Shown here: positions 1 to 8,763 of the stretch, one piece after another
Numbering within the stretch: the first letter of the stretch is position 1
How the letters are laid out: the number at the start of each line of letters is the position of its first letter
DNA from: SAT2750 sp964476375
GTDB lineage: Bacteria; Planctomycetota; Planctomycetia; Pirellulales; Pirellulaceae
Assembly (NCBI GenBank): GCA_964476375.1
Contig: CAYYZW010000144.1
Coordinates: 1 to 50,941, forward strand
Direction: 5' to 3'
DNA length: 50,941 bases
The notes under the pieces: model-generated
Seen by the model: the letters and a program-made list of their open reading frames with translations, nothing else
What the model was told of the DNA's origin: nothing
Database searches by the model: none
Translations under genes and position numbers: made by a program

Positions 1-959
1 ACGACCAGTGGATTGTCTACGAGGGCAAGGACGGCCCGGGCAAGGGGAAGCACATCGTGTTTGTCAGTGGGGACGATGAATACCGGGGGGAAGAGGCGCT
101 GCCCATGCTGGCCAAGATCATGGCGGTACACCATGGTTTTAAATGCACCGTGCTGTTCGCGATTAATCCAAAAACTGGTGAGATCGAACCCAGCCACCAG
201 ACAAACATTCCTGGTTTAGAGGCCCTGGAAACTGCCGACCTGATGGTTGCCCTGCTCCGTTTCCGGGATCTCCCTGCCAAGCAGATGCAGCATATCGTGG
301 ATTACACGAACTCCGGGAAGCCGATTATCGGAATGCGAACCTCGACCCACGCTTTTAACATCAAGAACGCCGAAAGCCCTTTCCGCAAGTACACCTTTAA
401 TTTCGGGGCGGATTTCAAGGGGGGCTGGGGCCGGCAGGTCCTGGGGGAAACCTGGATCAATCACCATGGACACCATGGACAGGAAAGCACGCGCGGGGTC
501 ATTGCCGAGGACCGCAAGGACCACCCCATTGTCCGGGGCTGCCCCGCGGGCAGTATCTGGGGGGATACCGATGTGTATGGTATTCGCAGCCTGGAAGGAG
601 ACTCCAAGCCTCTCGTCTACGGACAGGTTCTGGCCGGCATGACCCCTGACGCCAAGCCGGTGGAAGGAGACAGGGCCAAGAAGAACATGCCGATGATGCC
701 GGTCGCCTGGACCAAGACCTACAAGGGAGAGTCCGGAAAAGTGTCACGCGTGTTCAATACCACCATGGGAGCAGCGACCGACCTGGTATCCGAGGGAAGC
801 CGCCGGATGATGGTCAATTCCATGTTCTGGGCCCTGAAAATGGAGAGTGTCATTACAGGCAAGAACAAGGTCGACATTGTTGGTGAATACAAACCGACAC
901 GGTTCGGCTTTGGTGGATTCAAGAAAGGACTCACGCCGTCGGATCACAAGCTGCCTTGA
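1..959 (+). CDS. ThuA-like domain protein, 5'-truncated by window edge
   Basis: The reading frame is open from base 3 to a TGA at 957-959, so the true start lies outside the window. The visible 318 residues resemble a ThuA/trehalose-utilisation-like (glutamine amidotransferase-like) domain of the type common in planctomycete secreted proteins. It aligns by eye along its whole length with the next gene: both have the segment YEGKDGPGKGKHIVF, then a DxEYRGEE motif, GFKCTVLF and a HxFN region. That makes the two tandem paralogues. A role in sugar or polymer catabolism is the usual guess for this family, but the sequence does not prove a substrate. There is a 64-base gap to the next gene, so co-transcription is likely. 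Confidence 0.8.
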   Translation, partial: DQWIVYEGKDGPGKGKHIVFVSGDDEYRGEEALPMLAKIMAVHHGFKCTVLFAINPKTGEIEPSHQTNIPGLEALETADLMVALLRFRDLPAKQMQHIVDYTNSGKPIIGMRTSTHAFNIKNAESPFRKYTFNFGADFKGGWGRQVLGETWINHHGHHGQESTRGVIAEDRKDHPIVRGCPAGSIWGDTDVYGIRSLEGDSKPLVYGQVLAGMTPDAKPVEGDRAKKNMPMMPVAWTKTYKGESGKVSRVFNTTMGAATDLVSEGSRRMMVNSMFWALKMESVITGKNKVDIVGEYKPTRFGFGGFKKGLTPSDHKLP

Positions 960-1023
960 GCCCACCGACGAGACCCAGCCACCACGTCAAAAAATTACCC
1001 CACCCCCGATGAGGACTGACCCA

Positions 1024-2079
1024 ATGCGACGATCTTCCTGCCTGACCCTGGTTGCCTTTTCCCTGCTTGCCTCCCTCGCTGGAGGCAGCCTGCTGGGGGA
1101 TACCCCGGGAGTTATCTACGAGGGCAAGGACGGCCCCGGCAAGGGCAAGCACATCGTCTTCATCGCATCCGATCATGAATACCGCGGGGAAGAGACCTGT
1201 CCGGCTATCGCCCGTATCCTGGCCTATCGCTATGGCTTCAAGTGCACCGTACTGTTCGGGCTGGACAACGAGGGTTACGTCAAGCCGGGATCTTCAAACA
1301 TCCCGGGGATGGAAGCCCTGGGGGAGGCCGACATGATGTTCTTGTTCCTGCGATTCGTGGCTCCCAATGATGACTCGATGAAACACTTTAGCGACTACCT
1401 GGCTCGTGGCGGGCCGGTCGCCGGACTGCGTACCACCACGCATGCGTTCAATGGCCTGAAGGGAGAGAACAGCAGGTACAACTTCAATTCCCAGGATGAA
1501 AGCTATCACCTCGGCTTTGGTCGACAGGTGCTCGGTGAAACCTGGCGGCCGCCAAATGCTGGTCATTACGGGAGAAATCACAAGTTCAGTACACGGATGA
1601 TTGCTGTGCCGGGACAAGCCAAGCATCCCGTCCTGCAGGGTGTCAAGGTGATGCACGCCATGGCTGGAGCCTACAGTGCTGAGCCGCTGGACAATTCGGT
1701 TGTGCTGGCAACCAACCAGGTGCTGAAAACGATGAAGCCGGACGCTGAGCCGCTGGAAAACAAGCCGCCCAAACCGGCTGTCTGGGTACGAACTTACAAA
1801 TCGAGCTCGGGAAAAGAGGGGCGTGTCTTCACGACCACCCAGGGGGCCTCCGAGGATATTGTCAACGAGGGCACGCGGCGCTGCATCATCAATGGTGTTT
1901 TCTGGTGCATGGGCCTGGAGAAACATATCAAGGCAAAGATGGATGTCGCCTTTGTCGGCCCGTATCACCCAACCACATTCAGTTTTGGCGGGGGTCGCAA
2001 GAAGGTCAGGCCAGCGGATATCGCCGGCTGGGATACACCAATCTGGAATCCCCAGGCTTCCACCGATAAATCCGAATAG
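1024..2079 (+). CDS. ThuA-like domain protein, secreted, tandem paralogue
   Basis: This is a 351-residue protein. I chose the ATG at 1024 because GAGG lies at 1011-1014, 9 bases upstream, and the first residues (MRRSSCLTLVAFSLLASLAG) form a typical Sec signal peptide. The mature part repeats the features of the upstream neighbour: YEGKDGPGKGKH, SDHEYRGEE, YGFKCTVLF and a TTTHAFN segment, as in ThuA-like domains. The protein is probably exported. An in-frame ATG at 1009 would add five residues but lacks a better ribosome binding site. The gene ends four bases from the stop of the convergent DUF1501 gene, with only a GGG-TTTTA-CCC mini-hairpin between them. Confidence 0.82.
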   Translation: MRRSSCLTLVAFSLLASLAGGSLLGDTPGVIYEGKDGPGKGKHIVFIASDHEYRGEETCPAIARILAYRYGFKCTVLFGLDNEGYVKPGSSNIPGMEALGEADMMFLFLRFVAPNDDSMKHFSDYLARGGPVAGLRTTTHAFNGLKGENSRYNFNSQDESYHLGFGRQVLGETWRPPNAGHYGRNHKFSTRMIAVPGQAKHPVLQGVKVMHAMAGAYSAEPLDNSVVLATNQVLKTMKPDAEPLENKPPKPAVWVRTYKSSSGKEGRVFTTTQGASEDIVNEGTRRCIINGVFWCMGLEKHIKAKMDVAFVGPYHPTTFSFGGGRKKVRPADIAGWDTPIWNPQASTDKSE

Positions 2080-2083
2080 GGTT

Positions 2084-3475
2084 TTACCCGATGTCCAGGC
2101 CATGAATTGGCCTGTGGTCACCAATCACGCTCATCAGTTCGCGTGGCACATCGACCCGCAACCTCAGTTGCGGCACGTCAACGAGCGTGTGCATGATCGT
2201 GGAAATCAGATTCGGAGAGGTGACCGGGGTCGATTGCGGTGAACCGCCGTCACTCGTTGACTGGCCAATCACCCGGCCGCGCGGGATACCGGCACCGTAG
2301 AGCAGCAGTGGCGTGATATTCCCCCAGTGATCCCGCCCACCCCGGTCGTTTATTTTCGGTGTGCGGCCCATCTCACCCGTGCAGACCACCAGGATATCAT
2401 CCTGCAGTCCACGGGCCTCAATATCCTCGATCAGTGCCGAGACGGAATGGTTGAAGGGACTTCCGACATAGTTCATCCCTCGCACCATGCCCAGGTTATT
2501 CACATCCGCATGCATGTCCCAGACAAAGCTGGTGGTCACAGTGACAAAGTTGCATCCGTTTTCACAAAGCCGCCTGGCAAGCAAAAGCAGCTTCCCAAGT
2601 GACTGGGAGTTTGCCTTGTAGTGGTTCTTGTTATTCTTGTCCTTCCACTCTTCAAAGCGAGTCAGGTGGGCAGTGTCATACCGCTCTACTGTTTGGGGAT
2701 TTTCCCCGGCAAGATCAAAGGCATTGGCAACACCGCCCAGGACCACATCGAACGCCTGCTGCTGAAAACGATCTGTTCCTTCCAGGACACCTGTCGCATC
2801 CACGTTGCGGCGGATGCGGTCGAGACCCGACAACAATTGCTTGCGATCTCCCAGTCGCGTGCGATCGATGCTGAGCTGCATGTTTTTTTGCAGTTCTCCA
2901 CCACCCCCCGGGACAAATGGCGAGTACCCCTTGCTAAAGGGACCGGAGGAAGCGAACACGCCAAACTGGTTGAATGGGCCGGGCTCCTCGTCATCCACCG
3001 CGTTGGGAAAAACGGCCACGTTGGAAGGCATCCCCGTCTGGGGATTGTTTGTCCCCACCACGCGTGCCATCAGGGAACCGATATTGGCATTGAGTGAATC
3101 GGCACTCACGATCGGCTGGATCTTGTGAGCGCTACTTCCGCTGCGATAAGAGCGGACAATGGTCATCCTGTCGGCCAGTGGCGCAAGGCGGTCCATCGTC
3201 CCGCCAAAGGTGATTCCCGGCAGCGAGGTGGGGATCTCACCCGTCATGCTGCGAACCCCGGACGGGGCGGTCATCTTCGGATCGTAGGATTCATACTGGC
3301 TCGGCCCCCCGTGCTGGAACACGAAGATCACCGACTTTCCCTTGAGAAGAGACCACGGATCATCCGTTGCCGCGGACAACAGCTGGGGCAGGGCAAGGCC
3401 TGCCATGCCCGTCGCGCCCACTTCCAGGAAAGCCCTTCGGCTGGCGAGGCGGTCAGATTCAAAAAAACGCAGCAT
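2084..3475 (-). CDS. DUF1501 family protein, Tat-exported
   Basis: This 463-residue member of the DUF1501 family (sulfatase/alkaline-phosphatase-superfamily-like) is one of the families most expanded in planctomycetes. The start is the ATG at 3475, with GGAG 7 bases upstream. It is followed by a Tat-type signal, SRRAFLEVGATGMAGLALP. Family landmarks visible are FVFQHGGPSQYESYDPK near the N-terminus, a WDMH segment, GEMGRTPKIN and GRDHWGN towards the C-terminus. The conserved Asp/His residues in these motifs look like metal ligands, but the substrate is unknown. It is transcribed convergently to the ThuA pair. A second DUF1501 gene occurs at 28101-29567. Confidence 0.9.
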   Translation of the reverse strand: MLRFFESDRLASRRAFLEVGATGMAGLALPQLLSAATDDPWSLLKGKSVIFVFQHGGPSQYESYDPKMTAPSGVRSMTGEIPTSLPGITFGGTMDRLAPLADRMTIVRSYRSGSSAHKIQPIVSADSLNANIGSLMARVVGTNNPQTGMPSNVAVFPNAVDDEEPGPFNQFGVFASSGPFSKGYSPFVPGGGGELQKNMQLSIDRTRLGDRKQLLSGLDRIRRNVDATGVLEGTDRFQQQAFDVVLGGVANAFDLAGENPQTVERYDTAHLTRFEEWKDKNNKNHYKANSQSLGKLLLLARRLCENGCNFVTVTTSFVWDMHADVNNLGMVRGMNYVGSPFNHSVSALIEDIEARGLQDDILVVCTGEMGRTPKINDRGGRDHWGNITPLLLYGAGIPRGRVIGQSTSDGGSPQSTPVTSPNLISTIMHTLVDVPQLRLRVDVPRELMSVIGDHRPIHGLDIG

Positions 3476-3650
3476 GATCCACTCCAGGGAGATGGGGAAG
3501 CCTGTCCACTGGACATTATCGGCGTCCAACCCGTCTCTCCATCATACCATCGATAAGAGCCCTGGTGAAACACAGAACGCGACCCCGGCGGTGTAGAATG
3601 AAAATCTGCAAAAAATGAACGCCACTTTATCCAGATCAAGGTCAAGCCGG

Positions 3651-4346
3651 ATGGTTGATATCGACAGCCGTATACAGCAGAAACGTGACAGGATTCACCA
3701 GTCCCATCGCCTGGACGAGGGCCAGCCAGCCCTGATCGTTGTGGACATGCAACATGGCTTCCTGGACGAGGGAGCCTCCCTGGAGGTTGCCGCAGGGCGG
3801 TTGGTGCTACCCAATATTGTCCAGATTGTAGAAGCCTGCCGCGCCCAGGCCGTCCCGGTGATCTTCACCGAGTTTGTCTATGCAACGACCATCCCCTGCC
3901 TGCGTGGGGAGCCGTTCGGCCCCGAACACCTTCCCCACGAGGAAGGGGAGCCGACAGGCTATACGTACCCGTCGAACAATTGCCTTGTCGGGCCGGGCGC
4001 CGGCGAGGGGGTAGAATCGGCCGATACCGTGGAGCAACTCGCCCCGGCTGCCGACGAGCTGGTCATTCGAGGCCATACTTACGACAAGTTCTATGGAACC
4101 CATCTCGACCTGGCATTGCGATCCTTGCATGTCGATCGGTTGATGCTGACCGGCATCACAACCGATGTCTGTGTGAACAGCACCCTGATCGCCGCCTCCA
4201 CGCGGAATTACCGGGTCACGGCGGTCACCGATGGGATGGCTGCAATCGAGGAACACATCCAGCAGGCGTGCCTGGATATCTGGCAGAACAAGTTTGCCCG
4301 ACTGGCGACAACCACCGAGGTCGTGGATGAAATTCACCAGCGATAG
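3651..4346 (+). CDS. Isochorismatase-family cysteine hydrolase
   Basis: This 231-residue cytoplasmic hydrolase carries the isochorismatase fold. The expected catalytic triad is in place: D32 in ALIVVDMQ, K146 in HTYDKFYGT and C174 in TTDVCVNST. Relatives hydrolyse isochorismate, nicotinamide, N-carbamoyl amides or ureidoacrylate. The sequence looks closest to the amidohydrolase (RutB/biuret-hydrolase-like) side of the family, but I cannot assign a substrate. I prefer the ATG at 3651, with AAGG 8-10 bases upstream, over an in-frame ATG at 3615 that has no ribosome binding site. The gene stands alone, convergent with the esterase six bases downstream. Confidence 0.82.
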   Translation: MVDIDSRIQQKRDRIHQSHRLDEGQPALIVVDMQHGFLDEGASLEVAAGRLVLPNIVQIVEACRAQAVPVIFTEFVYATTIPCLRGEPFGPEHLPHEEGEPTGYTYPSNNCLVGPGAGEGVESADTVEQLAPAADELVIRGHTYDKFYGTHLDLALRSLHVDRLMLTGITTDVCVNSTLIAASTRNYRVTAVTDGMAAIEEHIQQACLDIWQNKFARLATTTEVVDEIHQR

Positions 4347-4352
4347 GCAATC

Positions 4353-5231
4353 CTACCTGATCGTCGGTTCACCCTTGAGGTAGCCCAGGGATTCAAGGAA
4401 ACGGTCCATTTCCGTCACGGTCTTGAGGAAATGCTCCTCGCTTTTGCGACGGTTAAAGAAACCATGGGGCTGGCCCTCGTAAAGGTGCAGGTCGCAACGG
4501 CTGCCGGCCTGTTCCATCAGCTTCTTGTACTTTTCTGCTGTCGCCACCGGTATCAAGCTGTCATTGGTTCCCAGGAATACGATCGCCGGCGGCGTTCCCT
4601 TGTGAATATTATGTATGGGAGAGATCTCCTTGTAGCGTTCTTTCACCCTCTCATGCCCAAACCCTCCTGGCCCGTTGTCATAAACCGGGTTAAAGAGCAG
4701 CAGGGCATTTGGCCGGCAACTCACGCTGCGATCCTCCCCCTCCTCTTCAAGGCCGGGCACCGTGGCCGTGGCGGCTGCCACGTGGCCTCCTGCAGATCCT
4801 CCGCCCGCCGCTATCCGGTCCGGGTCGATACCGAGTTCCACGGCACGGGATCGCACCCAGCGAATCGCTGATTTGCCATCCTTGACACACTCAAAGGGGG
4901 ATGTTCCCTGCCGCTTGTTAACACGGTAATCCACCACAATCCCAACCATTCCCCGTGATGCCAGGTAGGACGCATGTTCTGCAAACTGCCCCGGGGTCCC
5001 TCCGTTCCAGCTCCCTCCAAAGAAGAACAGGGCCGCCGGGCGGTTACGTTGCCGTCCTTTCTGTGGCAGAAAAACATGGAGGTACAATTCTCCTTCTGCT
5101 GTTTTCTTGTAGCAGTGAGGTGTGGCCCCTTCAAATTCCTCGGGTGCCTTGCCTTGCTGCTGCCCGGAAAGTGGGCATTCCGCCATCACAACGAACACCA
5201 CGCCCATCACAAGCTGCCTGAAAAAGCTCAT
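4353..5231 (-). CDS. Secreted alpha/beta hydrolase (esterase, HSL/BD-FAE-like)
   Basis: The protein has 292 residues with an N-terminal signal peptide (about residues 1-23). It shows the alpha/beta-hydrolase layout: an oxyanion segment FFFGGSWNGG near residue 70, nucleophile S146 in GGGSAGGH, D224 in GTNDSLIP and H256 in GQPHGFFN. Family members remove acyl groups from sugars or polysaccharides (acetyl-xylan or feruloyl esterases) or hydrolyse short esters. The ATG lies two bases after the stop of the upstream sialidase gene, and its ribosome binding site GGAG sits inside that gene's end. It is therefore the last gene of a four-gene operon and probably deacylates the glycan that its neighbours cleave. 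Confidence 0.85.
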   Translation of the reverse strand: MSFFRQLVMGVVFVVMAECPLSGQQQGKAPEEFEGATPHCYKKTAEGELYLHVFLPQKGRQRNRPAALFFFGGSWNGGTPGQFAEHASYLASRGMVGIVVDYRVNKRQGTSPFECVKDGKSAIRWVRSRAVELGIDPDRIAAGGGSAGGHVAAATATVPGLEEEGEDRSVSCRPNALLLFNPVYDNGPGGFGHERVKERYKEISPIHNIHKGTPPAIVFLGTNDSLIPVATAEKYKKLMEQAGSRCDLHLYEGQPHGFFNRRKSEEHFLKTVTEMDRFLESLGYLKGEPTIR

Positions 5232-5233
5232 GC

Positions 5234-6985
5234 CTATTCTCCGTTCTTTCGATTCGTTTGCTTCGCCAGCGTGTCCAGCTCCGCGAGCTTCAGCCGAACG
5301 CTGACAACAAAAGGCTCTTCACCAGCAATCCAGTGCCCATAGGTTGTGGTCACAAGTGTCCCGTCAGGCAACACCTCGACTCCCGGGTAGGCACAATCAC
5401 CGCCCTTGTGGTTGTCCATCAAGCGAACCCGGTACTGACCCTCACGACCCCTGACGATGTCGTTATAGGTCCCTACCCAGGCGACCCAGTCTCCCCTGGT
5501 GGGGCTGACCCGGGTTGTATCCCGAAAAGAGATGAAAAGCCTGCCGTCGGGGGCATATTTCCCGGTGTGTCGGTCACCCGTGAGGGAAGCGGGCAGTTCA
5601 CGCGGTGGGGACCATGTTTTTCCCTCGTCCCCAGAAAAAATAACAAACGAGTTATGCTGTCGTGAGTTTTCCCGCAGGAGAACGGCAAGCTGTTTGCCGC
5701 TGGGGGAGCGGATAATGCCCGGTTCACAGAGATGTGCCGACGCATGAGTGGCAACCACCTCGGGCTTTCCCCAGGTCAGGCCGCCGTCGGTGGAGAGCGT
5801 CTTGTAGACAAAGAATCTGCCGGCCTTACCACTTCCCTTGAAAAACCGTCCGTCATCATGGAAAAGGGCCATGTAGTGTCCATCGCCGGTCTCCAGGCCT
5901 TCCACGCAGCCCATCGTGACGATCCCGCCAAAATCACCGATCGGGTCAAGCTCCGACCAGGTTTGACCATCATCCGCACTGACGGCCATGCGGACCGGGT
6001 AAAGCCCTGAAAACATGATCAAACGCTTCACGCCTTCTGCATCCATCACGCGGTGAATCGTGGGAACTTCCCTTGATGTCGCCCAGGTCGCCGGCGTGGG
6101 GAGCCGCTCTGACCAGGTCTTTCCGGCATCCAGACTGCGCTTGTAGACGATGGCACCACGGCCATGGCCCTTGGGATACACGCATAGCATGGTCCGGTTG
6201 TCTTCCAGCAGAACGGTTGTTGGATGACCCAGGTACTGCCCCTGTTCTCGATCCACCACCACCTGGCGATCCTGCTGATCGGAAAGATCGATCGTGGGAA
6301 TAGTATATGCAGCTGGCTCCGGGGCCCGACGATCCACGGAATTGCCCTGGAAAACAAGTGATTCCACCTGCATTGTGCTCCGCATCGCGTTGAAACCGAA
6401 GCTGCCAAATTCTGATAATGTGCTCTTTACCCTGGAAACCAGCCGGCCGTTGACCAGGAAGCGAAACTCGTCCCCCCGGTGGATAACTTCAAAATCAATC
6501 CAGCTCTCCCGTTCGAAAAAATCATTGGGCGAACCAAGTAGCTGAAGGCCACCAAACATCGGGCCATTGAGATAGAGGGTCTTTCGTGCTCCCTCAAAAC
6601 CAAAATGGCTTGCGCCCAGGAAAAAAGAGGCCGCACTGGCCTCCTGGTTGATCATCCTCAACCGGGCCCGGATCTGAAAGTCCCCCGCTGTAATTGACCT
6701 TGTGGCCAACAGCAGGCTGCCATCCGAACTTTCCAGGTAACCCCTGCTGGACTGCCAGGGAGCCGCCGAGAACGAGACCCCGATGTTCTTTCCGTCCCGC
6801 ACAAGATCCGGTGAAAGTTTCCTTCGCAGCCTGGGGGCCCCTGCAGGCTCCCTGACGGCCGCTGCCGCACTTGCCAGTTGTTCTCCCTGCTGTGCTTCCA
6901 TGCCCCTCCAGGGGGCTGTGAGGGTCACCAGGCCCACTGCAAGCACCAGTGTCAGCAGGAGAGTACGAATGCGTTTATATACCAC
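5234..6985 (-). CDS. Secreted BNR-repeat sialidase-like glycosidase
   Basis: This 583-residue exported protein has a GTG start at 6985 with GAGGA 8 bases upstream, and a signal peptide with a hydrophobic core LLLTLVLAVGLVTL. Residues of roughly 40-210 look like a concanavalin/laminin-G-like beta-sandwich. The rest is a six-bladed sialidase-type propeller with four Asp-boxes: SLDAGKTWSE, SADDGQTWSE, STDGGLTWGK and SGDEGKTWSP. Exo-alpha-sialidases cleave terminal sialic acids, but planctomycete relatives may act on other acidic sugars. The first 11 bases overlap the end of the GH18-like gene, so the two are translationally coupled. Confidence 0.85.
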   Translation of the reverse strand: MVYKRIRTLLLTLVLAVGLVTLTAPWRGMEAQQGEQLASAAAAVREPAGAPRLRRKLSPDLVRDGKNIGVSFSAAPWQSSRGYLESSDGSLLLATRSITAGDFQIRARLRMINQEASAASFFLGASHFGFEGARKTLYLNGPMFGGLQLLGSPNDFFERESWIDFEVIHRGDEFRFLVNGRLVSRVKSTLSEFGSFGFNAMRSTMQVESLVFQGNSVDRRAPEPAAYTIPTIDLSDQQDRQVVVDREQGQYLGHPTTVLLEDNRTMLCVYPKGHGRGAIVYKRSLDAGKTWSERLPTPATWATSREVPTIHRVMDAEGVKRLIMFSGLYPVRMAVSADDGQTWSELDPIGDFGGIVTMGCVEGLETGDGHYMALFHDDGRFFKGSGKAGRFFVYKTLSTDGGLTWGKPEVVATHASAHLCEPGIIRSPSGKQLAVLLRENSRQHNSFVIFSGDEGKTWSPPRELPASLTGDRHTGKYAPDGRLFISFRDTTRVSPTRGDWVAWVGTYNDIVRGREGQYRVRLMDNHKGGDCAYPGVEVLPDGTLVTTTYGHWIAGEEPFVVSVRLKLAELDTLAKQTNRKNGE

Positions 6986-7943
6986 GCTTTATTTCCTCGT
7001 TGATTGCCCGTAGCAGGGAACCCGGCCCTGTCACATCCTGTGCTACCTCCCAGATCATCACGCCGGCAAGTTTGAACTCCCGGGCCATCTGCACTTTCCG
7101 CTTGACTGTCCTGGCGCCGTTAAAATAAATGCCGGCAACCTCGTCGACTTCTGCCGCGGGAGCATGTCTGGCAACAATTTCTGTGTAGGTCGACGCCCGC
7201 CTTGTTTCAATATGACGACCATAAAACGGGATCCCAAGAAGTATTTTCTTCGCCGGGGCGCCACTGGCCATCAGCTTCTTCAGCTCTCCCCGAACAAAAT
7301 CCATTGTCGCATGACGACCGGGGCCGTCATAAGACATCAGGTGGATCCCATCCATCGCCCGGTAGGTCGCCTCATCAAGCTGCAGCCAGCCCGGCAGTGC
7401 AACCGATACCGCCAGTCCCTGATCATGGAATATCCCAGCAACCTGCTGGAGCAGCAGCCCGTAGTTGGCCAGTTGCTCTGCGCCGCTGGGGTGTTCCCAG
7501 TCCAGATCTACTCCGGCAAACCCGTGGGAGCGACAAAAACGGGCTAACTGCTCGCCAAGCCGCTGTCTGGAAACGGGGGTCGCGGACGCCAGGAGAAACC
7601 CTTTTGATCGCTCCCACCCACCAACACAGAGATGAAATGGCTTCTTCACTGTCTTTTTCAATTCCTTGAAGCCCTTCACCTTTTGCGCGGCAGCTCCGGA
7701 AAGTTGCCCATTTGCCTGTAGCTGGACTGAAAAGCACACCAGGCTGGTTAACGACTGGCACCGCTGGGCCTGGAAACCGCCCAGCCGGTAATCTGGCAGG
7801 TACCCAACTACTCTCGGCATCGGGACAGTGGTGGCAGCGCCTGCTCCCGCCTGGCTGGCAAGCGTGCCCAGTGCTGGAGCAGCAGCCGACCCCAGGAAAC
7901 AACGACGGGTGAGATCGCTAGGATTGCCGGCAAACCAATTCAA
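6975..7943 (-). CDS. GH18-like glycosidase (chitinase family), Tat-type signal
   Basis: This is a glycoside hydrolase family 18-like enzyme. The barrel motif reads FAGVDLDWE, giving the catalytic acid E150 with D146 and D148, followed by HLMSYDGPG and a terminal VMIWEV strand. Such enzymes hydrolyse beta-1,4-linked N-acetylglucosamine polymers. The N-terminus has a Tat-like TRRCFLG motif. I favour a TTG start at 7943: GGGAGGAG lies 7 bases upstream and the start overlaps the preceding stop as TTGA. The alternative ATG at 7958 adds five residues but has no ribosome binding site. At about 322 residues it is a single-domain enzyme with no obvious binding module. Confidence 0.83.
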   Translation of the reverse strand: MNWFAGNPSDLTRRCFLGSAAAPALGTLASQAGAGAATTVPMPRVVGYLPDYRLGGFQAQRCQSLTSLVCFSVQLQANGQLSGAAAQKVKGFKELKKTVKKPFHLCVGGWERSKGFLLASATPVSRQRLGEQLARFCRSHGFAGVDLDWEHPSGAEQLANYGLLLQQVAGIFHDQGLAVSVALPGWLQLDEATYRAMDGIHLMSYDGPGRHATMDFVRGELKKLMASGAPAKKILLGIPFYGRHIETRRASTYTEIVARHAPAAEVDEVAGIYFNGARTVKRKVQMAREFKLAGVMIWEVAQDVTGPGSLLRAINEEIKRGI

Positions 7944-8629
7944 GAGAACTCCTCCCATAACTGCTCAAACAACCTCGCATAACCCTCGATAAATCGCGGG
8001 TCTCCAGTCACCAGGAAGTTCTCCCTGTTTCGCTCTGCAGCCGAGCGGGTCCAGTTATAGCTCCCGTTGAGCAGCAGCTGGTGATCAAAGATCGCAAACT
8101 TGTGGTGCATATGGTCATCGGTTCGATCAATTCGGACCGGTATTCCCACATCCGCAAGCCGCTCGACATCGGAACCCGGGTCTCCGGATTTATCGTCATC
8201 CGAGATAACCCGAACCACAACGCCCCGCTGGTGGGTTTCAATAATTTCCCTGGTCACGCGGTTATCCGTGATCGTGAAGACACAGATGTCCACCGTGTTT
8301 CTCGCCCTGCCAAGAAGCCTGGTGATCCTGGCTGGACAATCCTCGTCAGGTGCAAAACTGTATTCAGCGATCGGAGGGGGGGTCTCCTCACTGCCGGATG
8401 CCTCCAGTAACCGAATGACCTCCTCAAGCCATTCGAGCCTCTCCACCGAATGGGGGTCCGTCAGTGACTCCCGGGCCAGGTCAAATGCCACGCTCCGGTA
8501 AAGGGCCCGTTGCTGCCGAGTGGGCTCCAGGTGCGCAAGAATGCGATCCATCGCCTTTCTTTCGCTGCGCGTGAACTGGCGATCCTCCAGTGTTTCATGG
8601 AGTATTTTTCGGATCTGCTGGGGGTTCAT
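7940..8629 (-). CDS. Phospholipase D-like (HKD) protein, single motif
   Basis: This 229-residue protein carries one HKD motif at its C-terminus: H175, K177, D182, then GS and N192 in GSYNWT. That is the pattern of Nuc-like endonucleases and mitochondrial PLD6, which dimerise to form one active site. The N-terminal 90 residues are a helical region (tellurite-resistance/TerB-like in feel) with no clear family. I see no signal peptide, so it is probably cytoplasmic, unlike its exported operon partners. I chose the ATG at 8629, with GAGGAG 7 bases upstream, over an in-frame ATG at 8647. Its stop overlaps the TTG start of the GH18 gene. Confidence 0.8.
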   Translation of the reverse strand: MNPQQIRKILHETLEDRQFTRSERKAMDRILAHLEPTRQQRALYRSVAFDLARESLTDPHSVERLEWLEEVIRLLEASGSEETPPPIAEYSFAPDEDCPARITRLLGRARNTVDICVFTITDNRVTREIIETHQRGVVVRVISDDDKSGDPGSDVERLADVGIPVRIDRTDDHMHHKFAIFDHQLLLNGSYNWTRSAAERNRENFLVTGDPRFIEGYARLFEQLWEEFS

Positions 8630-8763
8630 GCTCCCGCTCCTCGTCATCCAGTGCCTCCTGATTCTAGCCCATCCAGACCCGGCCCGGGCTACGCCCGCCG
8701 GCGTGATCTGCTATTCTTGCATGGAAATTCCGAGGACAGAAAACACATCCTGGAGTACCTGCA

